In this document: positions 34,739-41,654 of the stretch, in pieces
Numbering within the stretch: position 1 is the stretch's first letter
Layout: each line of letters opens with the position of its first letter
Assembly (NCBI GenBank): GCA_013286565.1
Contig: JABDFM010000024.1
Coordinates: 1-41,654 of the forward strand
DNA length: 41,654 nt
Direction: 5' to 3'
Source: Bacteroidota bacterium
GTDB taxonomy: Bacteria; Bacteroidota; Bacteroidia; Sphingobacteriales; Sphingobacteriaceae
Made by a program: the position numbers and the translations under genes
The notes under the pieces: model-generated
Databases searched by the model: none
What the model was told of the DNA's origin: nothing
Seen by the model: only the letters and a program-made list of their open reading frames with translations

Positions 34739-36146
34739 CAGATGAATTTCTTTGGGCGATAAAATAGATCGGGATACCTACCAATACGATACCTAACCCA
34801 GCCAAAGTATAGGTGCGCTCGTAAATCGCCAATAAAATACAAAACGCAATCCCCATCAAAATATAAATAGCCGGTAAAACAGGATAGCCAATGGCTTTAT
34901 AAGGCCGTTCTGCATTTGGTCGCGAGGCCCTTAGCCGAAAGATGCCAAAAATGGTCAGCACATAAAATATCACCACCACGAACGAGATCATATCCAGCAG
35001 ATCACCATAACGACCGCTCAAACAAAGCACGCAGGCCACTAAACATTGTATCCATAAACCAAACCCGGGTACAGAAAATTTATTTAACTCGCCTGTACGC
35101 TTGAAAAACAGGCCGTCCTTCGCCATGGTATAATATACCCTGGCCCCCGACAGGATCAACCCGTTGTTGCAGCCAAAGGTGGACACCATGATCATCAACG
35201 CGATAACCACAGTACCCGCATTGCCGAATATAACGTGCGACGCGGCAACAGCCACCCTGTCCTTATCGGCAGTGGCGATATCATGCAGCGACAGTACGCC
35301 GGTATAAACCACGTTCGCCAGTACATAAATAAGGGTAACTATTAACGTGCCGAACATCATGCTTAACGCCACATCGCGTTTAGGGTTCTTCATTTCGCCT
35401 GCTACAAAGGTTACGCTGTTCCATGCATCGCTGCTGAAGATAGAGCCTACCATGGCTATCGCCATAGCCCCAAGCGCGGCATCCATGGTATAGCTGCTAA
35501 AAGTGCCATCCATATTCAGTTTTTGCAAATTCCAGGCATTTGCCCAGTTGGCATGCCATATATCACCCTTGAAAGCCAAAAAACCAAAGGCGATCAACCC
35601 GAACAAACTTAACAGCTTGGTCATAGTAAAAGTAGTTTGGATGATCTTACCGCTTTTTACACCACGCGTATTCACAAAGGTCAAAATGATAATGAGCACG
35701 ATGGAAACTATCTGCGCAGCGCTGATCTTAATAAATCCCTGTTTAAACAGGATATTATCTTCGCTCACCGCAGGTATCAGGTAGGCAGTGAACTTGGAAA
35801 AAGCCACACCCACCGCTGCAATGGTCCCGGTTTGTATCACCGCGAAAAAACTCCAGCCATATAAAAAGCCTATCAATTTATTGTAGGATTCTTTTAAATA
35901 AACATACTGACCGCCTGCTTTTGGGAACATCCCACTTAGCTCGCCGTAACTCAAAGCGGCAGTAAGGGTCATAAAACCGGTGAGGAGCCACACTACGATC
36001 AGCCATCCGGCTGAGCCTACATTGCGGGTAATATCCGCGCTTACAATAAATATCCCCGAGCCGATCATCGACCCGGCTACCAGCATAGTGCCATCCAGCA
36101 GGCTAAGCTCGTGCTTCATCTGCGGTTGCTTCAAATCTTCTTTCAT
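34710..36146 (-). CDS. APC superfamily amino-acid permease (LAT/SteT-like)
   Basis: A 478-residue inner-membrane transporter with about 12 spans. The first span has the helix-breaking motif SMIGSGIFI (about residues 26-34), part of the substrate site in APC transporters. The stretch SYGELSGMFPKAGGQYVYLK is characteristic of the amino-acid exchangers related to SteT and eukaryotic LATs. The ATG at 36146 is used; the preceding in-frame TTG is less likely. The stop overlaps the PBP4-type gene start by 29 bases. The pairing of a cell-wall D,D-peptidase with a permease may reflect recycling of released D-alanine or peptides; this is inference. Confidence 0.9.
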   Translation of the reverse strand: MKEDLKQPQMKHELSLLDGTMLVAGSMIGSGIFIVSADITRNVGSAGWLIVVWLLTGFMTLTAALSYGELSGMFPKAGGQYVYLKESYNKLIGFLYGWSFFAVIQTGTIAAVGVAFSKFTAYLIPAVSEDNILFKQGFIKISAAQIVSIVLIIILTFVNTRGVKSGKIIQTTFTMTKLLSLFGLIAFGFLAFKGDIWHANWANAWNLQKLNMDGTFSSYTMDAALGAMAIAMVGSIFSSDAWNSVTFVAGEMKNPKRDVALSMMFGTLIVTLIYVLANVVYTGVLSLHDIATADKDRVAVAASHVIFGNAGTVVIALMIMVSTFGCNNGLILSGARVYYTMAKDGLFFKRTGELNKFSVPGFGLWIQCLVACVLCLSGRYGDLLDMISFVVVIFYVLTIFGIFRLRASRPNAERPYKAIGYPVLPAIYILMGIAFCILLAIYERTYTLAGLGIVLVGIPIYFIAQRNSSDESKATTDN

Positions 36147-36193
36147 CAAATAAGAATATGTTTAAGGGTCTAAGCTATTTAAAAATTTTATAA

Positions 36194-36225
36194 TTGAGCG
36201 ATGCGCTGCAAAGAAATTAAATTTG
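36194..36225 (+). promoter_or_regulatory. Bacteroidota promoter of the membrane pyrophosphatase gene
   Basis: TTG at 36194-36196 and a perfect -7 box TAAATTTG at 36218-36225 are spaced by 21 bp. An overlapping TTATTTTG follows at 36226. The leader to the ATG at 36301 would be about 70 bases, with no recognisable riboswitch. Confidence 0.65.
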
Positions 36226-36300
36226 TTATTTTGCGCCGTCCAATTATTTTTGCACCCGAGTCACGATCTCACATAATCATTTAGAAACAAAATTGTTAGT

Positions 36301-38550
36301 ATGGATTTTATTTACAATAACTTAATTTATTTTATTCCCGCTTTTGGATTGATAGGTATATTCTTTATGCTGGCTAAGTCGGCATGGGTTACCAAGCAGG
36401 ACGCAGGTGACGCCACCATGACGGAGCTTTCAGGCTATATCGCTGATGGCGCGATGGCCTTTTTACGCGCCGAGTGGAAAATACTTAGCTACTTCGTAAT
36501 TGTTGCAGCTATATTGCTTGCCTGGTCGGGCACTACGGTTGCTACCTCGAGCCCTGTTATAGCGCTTTCATTTATTACCGGGGCGTTTTTATCGGCCTTT
36601 GCGGGTTTTATCGGTATGCGTATCGCTACTAAAGCTAACGTACGCACCACACAGGCTGCGCGTACCAGTTTGGCACAAGCATTAAAGGTATCGTTTACTG
36701 GTGGTACCGTGATGGGTCTTGGTGTAGCAGGTTTAGCTATCATCGGTTTAGGATCGTTGTTTATCGTGTTTTATACTTTTTATGTTAAAAACGTTGCCGG
36801 TAGTACCGTAAACGGCGAGGATATGGCAAGGGCATTGGATGTTTTAGCCGGATTTTCATTAGGCGCCGAATCGATCGCGTTGTTTGCGCGTGTTGGCGGT
36901 GGTATTTATACCAAAGCTGCCGACGTGGGCGCCGACCTTGTAGGTAAAGTAGAAGCAGGTATTCCTGAGGACGACGTGCGTAACCCGGCTACCATTGCCG
37001 ATAACGTAGGTGATAACGTAGGTGATGTGGCCGGTATGGGCGCCGACTTATTCGGTTCTTACGTTGCTACGATGCTGGCTACCATGGTGCTTGGCCGCGA
37101 GATCGTATCGCACGATCAGTTTGGCGGTATAGCCCCGATATTATTACCGATGGTAATTGCAGGTTTGGGATTAATATTCTCCATAGTTGGGGCAGCATTT
37201 GTTAAAATCAAAAACGAAACCGACAGTGTACAAAAAGCATTGAACATAGGTAACTGGTCTTCCATCATTTTAACAGCAATAGCTACTTATTTTTTAGTAC
37301 AGTGGATGCTGCCAGCCGATGATCTGCACATGATTCGTGACGAGGCAGGCGGCATTTTAAAAGATGGTGCATCGCATTTTACAAGGAATGGCGTTTATAT
37401 GGCTATCGTAGTTGGTTTAGTTGTCGGAACTTTAATGTCAATGATCACCGAATATTATACAGCGATGGGCAAACGCCCGGTGCTAGGTATCATCAGGCAA
37501 TCATCAACGGGCCATGCCACCAATATTATCGGCGGTTTAGCTGTGGGTATGGAATCAACCGTATTGCCTATCCTGGTATTAGCGGCAGGTATTTATGGCT
37601 CCTACTACTTCGCAGGTCTATATGGGGTTTCAATTGCTGCGGCGGGTATGATGTCAACTACAGCTATGCAACTATCTATTGATGCATTTGGCCCGATCGC
37701 GGATAACGCGGGTGGTATTGCCGAAATGAGCCGTTTACCAGAAGAAGTACGTCACCGTACAGACAATTTAGATGCCGTAGGTAACACTACCGCTGCTACC
37801 GGTAAGGGTTTTGCCATTGCATCGGCAGCGTTAACCTCACTGGCTTTATTTGCAGCCTTTGTGGGTGTGGCAGGTATCGAGCATATTGATATTTATAAAG
37901 CGCCTGTATTAGCAGGTTTATTTGTGGGCGGTATGATACCGTTTATCTTTTCTTCCTTATGTATTTCAGCAGTAGGTCGCGCAGCTATGGCGATGGTGGA
38001 AGAAGTTCGCCGCCAGTTCCGCGAAATACCGGGTATCATGGAATACAAAGCAAAACCTGAGTACGAAAAATGCGTAGCGATATCAACTAAAGCCTCTATA
38101 CGCGAAATGGTTGCTCCCGGACTGATCGCATTGATCACCCCGATCATTGTCGGTTTTACCTTCGGTCCCGAAGTTTTAGGCGGTATGTTGGCCGGTGTAA
38201 CCGTATCCGGTGTGCTGATGGGTTTATTCCAGAGCAACGCGGGTGGTGCATGGGACAACGCCAAAAAATCATTCGAAAAAGGATGTGAGATCAATGGCGA
38301 GATGTTTTACAAAAAATCAGAACCACATAAGGCATCCGTAACAGGTGATACCGTAGGTGATCCGTTCAAAGATACCTCTGGCCCGTCAATGAATATATTG
38401 ATCAAATTGATGTCGATCGTTTCTTTAGTTATCGCACCTCACCTGAATGCTAATGTTCAAAAAACAGCAAGTATTCATCATCCGGTACAAAAAGAGATCA
38501 GGATGCAGGCGGTGAATACCAATGCGATCAAGATTGATAAAAAAGGATAA
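36301..38550 (+). CDS. hppA: membrane-bound ion-pumping pyrophosphatase
   Basis: A 749-residue, about 16-span pump that couples pyrophosphate hydrolysis to H+ or Na+ export. Substrate-binding motifs are [11 protein letters not shown] (208-218), [20 protein letters not shown] (221-240) and a C-terminal [20 protein letters not shown] at 494-503 has Ala at the position that is Lys in K+-independent enzymes, indicating the K+-dependent class. Whether it moves Na+, H+ or both cannot be read with certainty. It is transcribed alone, between a good promoter and a strong terminator. Its codons read like those of a highly expressed gene. Confidence 0.97.
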   Translation: MDFIYNNLIYFIPAFGLIGIFFMLAKSAWVTKQDAGDATMTELSGYIADGAMAFLRAEWKILSYFVIVAAILLAWSGTTVATSSPVIALSFITGAFLSAFAGFIGMRIATKANVRTTQAARTSLAQALKVSFTGGTVMGLGVAGLAIIGLGSLFIVFYTFYVKNVAGSTVNGEDMARALDVLAGFSLGAESIALFARVGGGIYTKAADVGADLVGKVEAGIPEDDVRNPATIADNVGDNVGDVAGMGADLFGSYVATMLATMVLGREIVSHDQFGGIAPILLPMVIAGLGLIFSIVGAAFVKIKNETDSVQKALNIGNWSSIILTAIATYFLVQWMLPADDLHMIRDEAGGILKDGASHFTRNGVYMAIVVGLVVGTLMSMITEYYTAMGKRPVLGIIRQSSTGHATNIIGGLAVGMESTVLPILVLAAGIYGSYYFAGLYGVSIAAAGMMSTTAMQLSIDAFGPIADNAGGIAEMSRLPEEVRHRTDNLDAVGNTTAATGKGFAIASAALTSLALFAAFVGVAGIEHIDIYKAPVLAGLFVGGMIPFIFSSLCISAVGRAAMAMVEEVRRQFREIPGIMEYKAKPEYEKCVAISTKASIREMVAPGLIALITPIIVGFTFGPEVLGGMLAGVTVSGVLMGLFQSNAGGAWDNAKKSFEKGCEINGEMFYKKSEPHKASVTGDTVGDPFKDTSGPSMNILIKLMSIVSLVIAPHLNANVQKTASIHHPVQKEIRMQAVNTNAIKIDKKG

Positions 38551-38568
38551 TATCTTTAAAGCAATATT

Positions 38569-38602
38569 AAAAAAGGGACTTCAGTTTTTGGGTCCCTTTT
38601 TT
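38569..38602 (+). terminator. intrinsic terminator after hppA
   Basis: AAAAAAGGGAC (38569-38579) pairs with GTCCCTTTTTT (38592-38602) around a 12-base loop, with the T-tract forming part of the right arm. Confidence 0.9.
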
Positions 38603-38633
38603 GTTCATACTCATAATTGTAAAATAAGTATCG

Positions 38634-38641
38634 TAAATTTG
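38634..38641 (+). promoter_or_regulatory. -7 box of the antitoxin gene
   Basis: TAAATTTG matches TAnnTTTG perfectly and ends 4 bases before the ATG at 38646, implying a leaderless or nearly leaderless mRNA. The nearest TTG (38617-38619) is only 14 bp upstream. Confidence 0.55.
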
Positions 38642-38645
38642 AGAT

Positions 38646-38867
38646 ATGACAGTTGTCGTTAATTTAAGAAATGAAGAAGAGGAGAAAGTGTTGCTTGCAT
38701 TTCTTAATAGCTTGCAATATGACTATCAATCTACGCCCGGCGATATTACATTAACTACTGAACAGGAAAAAGAAATAATCCGGCGAGATACTGCATTTGC
38801 AGAAGGGAAAACTTCGGCCCGCAATTGGGATGAAATAAAGAAGAACTTAGAGAATGTATATCGTTAA
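38646..38867 (+). CDS. antitoxin of a ParE/RelE-type pair
   Basis: A 73-residue acidic protein (MTVVVNLRNEEEEKVLLAFL...) with an N-terminal strand-helix and a C-terminal region FAEGKTSARNWDEIKKNL typical of antitoxins that precede ParE-like toxins in Bacteroidota. Its stop lies 14 bases inside the toxin gene (overlap 38854-38867), so translation is coupled. The toxin frame is disrupted (see next entry), so the antitoxin may now have no active partner, or may neutralise toxins encoded elsewhere. Confidence 0.8.
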   Translation: MTVVVNLRNEEEEKVLLAFLNSLQYDYQSTPGDITLTTEQEKEIIRRDTAFAEGKTSARNWDEIKKNLENVYR

Positions 38868-39145
38868 GCTATTAACAGAAGCTGAAATAGAAGTTTCTGA
38901 AGCTTGTAAATGGTATGAAGAGCAACAACCCGGGCTTGCCAAAAAGTTTTTAAACGAGGTAGATCACTACCTGCACCTGATTGCTGAAAATCCACTTCAA
39001 TTCGAGATAAAGTTTTCATATCGCTATCGTTTTTGCCGCGTTCAAAGTATTCCCATACTTTATTGTTTACAGGGTTGAAGAAGATACGCAATTAGTTTAT
39101 GTGATTTCCGTATTTCACACCAATCGCAATCCAATATTTTTTTGA
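38854..39145 (+). pseudogene. ParE/RelE-type toxin disrupted by a one-base frameshift
   Basis: The first 60 residues read as an intact ParE-family toxin (ACKWYEEQQPGLAKKFLNEV, then NPLQFEIKFSYRYRF). After a run of five T at 39030-39034 the frame departs from the family and stops at 39078. Removing one T restores AAFKVFPYFIVYRVEEDTQL and VYVISVFHTNRNP through to a TGA at 39143-39145, which gives a normal 96-residue toxin including the conserved C-terminal HTNRNP. So the toxin is inactivated by a +1 T, or this is a sequencing error or slippage-controlled gene. The intact copy would be a gyrase-poisoning or mRNA-cutting toxin. Confidence 0.88.
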
Positions 39146-39234
39146 TAGGTAGATGATTTCCCCCAACTATAATTCCGAAAACCTTTTCCATCCCATTGTT
39201 ACATTCGGTTCTTTATGTTTTCAATAAATTTAAG

Positions 39235-39242
39235 TACGTTTG
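39235..39242 (+). promoter_or_regulatory. -7 box of the second amino-acid permease gene
   Basis: TACGTTTG is a perfect TAnnTTTG match, 38 bases before the ATG at 39281. A clear -33 element at the right spacing is not seen. Confidence 0.55.
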
Positions 39243-39280
39243 GAAATAACTGAATTCACGTCAATATAACTGATCTTATA

Positions 39281-40804
39281 ATGAAATTATTTGTAAAAAA
39301 ATCTCTTGAACAATTAATGGCCACGCCCGAAGAGGGACATGGCACTCTTAAACGTACGCTGGGTGCGGGCAGCCTGATCGCTCTCGGCATCGGGGCAATT
39401 ATTGGTGCCGGTCTTTTTGTGAGGACAGCCGCTGCCGCAGGTGCCCACGCTGGTTCTGCAGTAACCATTTCCTTTATCATTGCCGCTGTTGGTTGTGCCT
39501 TTGCCGGTTTGTGTTATGCCGAATTTGCTTCCATCATTCCAATAGCAGGTAGCGCTTACACCTACGCGTATGCTACTATGGGCGAAATTGTTGCCTGGAT
39601 CATTGGCTGGGCTTTAGTGCTCGAATATGCCCTCGGTGCGGCAACGGTATCCATAAGTTGGAGCGAGTATGCGAATAAGCTCCTCGGGGGGCGAATACCG
39701 TTCGAATGGTGTCATTCTCCGTTAGAAAAAATCCTTATTGGTGGTGTTACCCACCACGGTATCATCAACCTGCCTGCTTTGCTGATACTATTTTTACTTT
39801 CAGCATTATTAATAAAAGGTACTCAGGAATCAGCTACCGTTAATGCGGTCATCGTATTTGTCAAGGTGGCTATCGTATTGGTGTTTATCGTTATAGGCTG
39901 GCATTATATCAACCCGCTTAACCATACACCATACCTTATTCCGGCTAATGCACCTGCGGCCGTGTTGCCAGATGGTACAACATATTCCTATAAGCCGTTC
40001 TTTAATCACGGCTGGGGTGGGGTGCTCACCGGGTCCGCTATCGTGTTTTTTGCGTTCATTGGCTTTGATGCGGTTTCTACAGCTGCGCAGGAAGCTAAAA
40101 ATCCAAAAAGAGATATGCCTATTGGTATTTTAGGATCACTGGTGGTTTGTACTATCCTTTATATCTTGTTCTCATGGGTATTAACTGGTGTAGCACCATA
40201 CCAGGACTTTATGCACGCCGGTAAAGAAGCATCTGTAGCTTATGCTATCACTACTTATATGCACGGTTTCGGCTGGCTGTCTACCCTGGTAACCATCGCT
40301 ATATTGGCCGGTTTCTCTTCAGTAATATTAGTAATGCTATTAGGACAGTCAAGGGTGTTCTACACCATGTCAACTGATGGATTATTACCAAAAGTATTTT
40401 CTGATCTTCACCCAAAATTCAGCACGCCTTACAAGAGCAATATGATACTGTTTGTTTTTGTTGGACTTTTTGCAGCATTCCTGCCTGAAAGTATAGCAGG
40501 TGACCTAACCTCGATTGGTACACTATTCGCGTTTGTGCTGGTATGTATCGGTGTGATGCTGCTCCGAAGGACAAACCCTACCATGGAAAGGCCTTTCAAA
40601 ACCCCGCTTGTACCTTTAGTGCCAATATTGGGTATTTTGATCTGTTTGGCAATGATCATCAGTTTGCCGCTTTCAACACAATTAAGTGCATTAGCCTGGT
40701 TGATCATAGGCCTGGTCATTTACTTTAGTTACGGCGTAAAAAATAGCAGGCTCGGCAGTGCAACAGATGCTTTGCCACGGGCGTCGGATTTTGAAAAGAA
40801 ATAA
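39281..40804 (+). CDS. APC superfamily amino-acid permease (cationic amino-acid transporter type)
   Basis: A 507-residue inner-membrane protein with about 12 spans. A cytoplasmic start (MKLFVKKSLEQLMATPEEGH) leads to LGAGSLIALGIGAIIGAGLF, whose GxG helix break is the APC substrate site. CYAEFASIIPIAGSAYTYAY and FFAFIGFDAVSTAAQEAKNP are typical of YfnA/CAT-like transporters. It is unrelated in operon terms to the earlier permease and differs in subfamily. Substrates are probably neutral or cationic amino acids by family. A -7 box precedes it and a strong terminator follows. Confidence 0.92.
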   Translation: MKLFVKKSLEQLMATPEEGHGTLKRTLGAGSLIALGIGAIIGAGLFVRTAAAAGAHAGSAVTISFIIAAVGCAFAGLCYAEFASIIPIAGSAYTYAYATMGEIVAWIIGWALVLEYALGAATVSISWSEYANKLLGGRIPFEWCHSPLEKILIGGVTHHGIINLPALLILFLLSALLIKGTQESATVNAVIVFVKVAIVLVFIVIGWHYINPLNHTPYLIPANAPAAVLPDGTTYSYKPFFNHGWGGVLTGSAIVFFAFIGFDAVSTAAQEAKNPKRDMPIGILGSLVVCTILYILFSWVLTGVAPYQDFMHAGKEASVAYAITTYMHGFGWLSTLVTIAILAGFSSVILVMLLGQSRVFYTMSTDGLLPKVFSDLHPKFSTPYKSNMILFVFVGLFAAFLPESIAGDLTSIGTLFAFVLVCIGVMLLRRTNPTMERPFKTPLVPLVPILGILICLAMIISLPLSTQLSALAWLIIGLVIYFSYGVKNSRLGSATDALPRASDFEKK

Positions 40805-40827
40805 TTTAGCTTGATTATAAGTAAATG

Positions 40828-40858
40828 AAAAAGGCCCCAATTACAGGGGCCTTTTTTT
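40828..40858. terminator. bidirectional terminator between the permease and the sensor kinase
   Basis: AAAAAGGCCCC (40828-40838) pairs with GGGGCCTTTTT (40846-40856) around AATTACA. A-tract and T-tract flank the stem, so it can serve both converging genes. Confidence 0.92.
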
Positions 40859-40877
40859 GTTGATATAGTTAAGGTTG

Positions 40878-41654
40878 TTATAAAGCAAATTTTATGATGG
40901 TTACTGCACCGAAGCCAACGCCGTCGCTACTAATGTCGAATGAGCCAGCATGACTTTCAACTATCGACCTGCAATTATATAATCCGAGGCCTGTGCCGCT
41001 TTTCTTTGTGGTGAAGCCCCTTTCAAAGAACCTGCTGCTGGTTTCTTTATCAAAACCCTGTCCGGTATCAGAAATTTTTAATGACATCAACTCATCTGTA
41101 GATTCCATAGAAATAGAGATGCTTTTTTCTTCCTTTTCCATGTCGATTGCTTCCAGGCTATTTTTCATGACGTTTAATATCACCTGCATCAATTTGGTAT
41201 GATCGCCCTTAATAACGTATTTACCCTGCTTGATATTAACATGAAGCTTGACGCCCTTTTTATCCATAGACGCAAACAGCATAGACCGGCAATCCTCAAT
41301 GATATTTACAATGTTTACCGGTTTCCTATCGTGCGAACCGCCGTGGCCCCGCACAAATTGACGCTGGATGTTCAGTATCTCCTGTACGTGCGAAACGATA
41401 TTTAAAAGTTCAGTGATGGAGCTGCCTACTTCTTTCTGATTCTCAGCCTGGGTTTTCGCTATCCCATCGGTTATAGATACCAATGCGGCAGCTTTATCAA
41501 CGCCTATAGCATTGCCTATTAAATCTTGCTGTGTTCTTAAAAACTGGTTAAGATTTTTGATACCTTCCAGGTTGTTTTTTTCAACTACCCGGTTTATCCT
41601 TGTTAAATAGGAACCAAAACCCACCAACGCATTGCCAATATCATGCAGCACTTC
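40878..41654 (-). CDS. sensor histidine kinase, 5' end outside window
   Basis: The frame is open to the window edge (Glu-Val-Leu-His-Asp from base 41654), so the sensor part is missing here and a GTG at 41649-41651 is not a real start. The visible part contains the dimerisation helix with H-box LHDIGNALVGF, a second helix, then the HATPase domain: N-box QVILNVMKNSLEAI, G1 SDTGQGFD, and F/G2 boxes FFERGFTTKKSGTGLGLYNC. It ends with a typical VTIIKFAL strand. It should autophosphorylate the His in the HDIGN motif. No response regulator is in the window. Confidence 0.92.
   Translation of the reverse strand, partial: EVLHDIGNALVGFGSYLTRINRVVEKNNLEGIKNLNQFLRTQQDLIGNAIGVDKAAALVSITDGIAKTQAENQKEVGSSITELLNIVSHVQEILNIQRQFVRGHGGSHDRKPVNIVNIIEDCRSMLFASMDKKGVKLHVNIKQGKYVIKGDHTKLMQVILNVMKNSLEAIDMEKEEKSISISMESTDELMSLKISDTGQGFDKETSSRFFERGFTTKKSGTGLGLYNCRSIVESHAGSFDISSDGVGFGAVTIIKFAL

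Noticed and set aside
36150..36300. Riboswitch in the hppA leader
   Set aside because: No stable multi-helix structure or known motif was visible; only promoter-like boxes.
41649..41651. GTG as the start of the last sensor kinase
   Set aside because: The frame continues open to the window edge and the codon sits just before the H-box, so the gene is simply cut by the window.

Overview
The window looks like chromosomal DNA of a Bacteroidota member, most likely Sphingobacteriaceae and plausibly Mucilaginibacter or a close relative. This placement is inferred from gene families and promoters, not from a search. The protein families are typical of the phylum: DUF5686, DUF3810, OMP_b-brl_3 outer-membrane receptor, 800-residue FtsX permease, LytS/LytTR pair, a 58-residue histone-H1-like protein and a K+-dependent membrane pyrophosphatase. 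Many genes are preceded by the Bacteroidota -7 box TAnnTTTG rather than a Shine-Dalgarno sequence. No rRNA, tRNA, CRISPR array, prophage or intact insertion sequence was seen.

Layout. 1-5 kb: the 3' part of an M28 peptidase, then an ABC-2 exporter operon (small membrane protein, ATPase, permease) divergent from a LytS-type kinase and LytTR regulator, with a tandem operator-like repeat between them. 5-10 kb: an orphan small protein with an acyltransferase, a large FtsX permease, and a divergent DUF3810 membrane metalloprotease-like gene behind a second tandem repeat. 10-14 kb: an alpha-oxoamine synthase-like PLP enzyme, a Tat-exported GH125 alpha-mannosidase, the histone-like gene and dapA. 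14-20 kb: a DUF5686 outer-membrane protein, ligA and a PIN-domain toxin-antitoxin pair. 20-25 kb: a WXXGXW secreted protein, DUF885 lipoprotein peptidase, ricin-type lectin lipoprotein and alpha/beta hydrolase. 25-33 kb: an outer-membrane receptor, TauE/SafE with DUF1634, class I aldolase, UbiD-type decarboxylase, a lipoprotein and a 491-bp inverted-repeat element. 33-41.6 kb: a PBP4-type carboxypeptidase overlapping an amino-acid permease, membrane pyrophosphatase, a toxin-antitoxin pair whose toxin is frameshifted, a second permease and the 3' part of a sensor kinase.

Most genes are housekeeping or envelope functions in short operons. The unusual material lies between genes: at least five different inverted-repeat families, several arrays of degenerate 7- or 8-bp tandem repeats touching stop codons, two 21-22 bp-period tandem sites that could bind the window's own LytTR regulator, and several promoters whose -7 box sits only 4-7 bp before the start codon.
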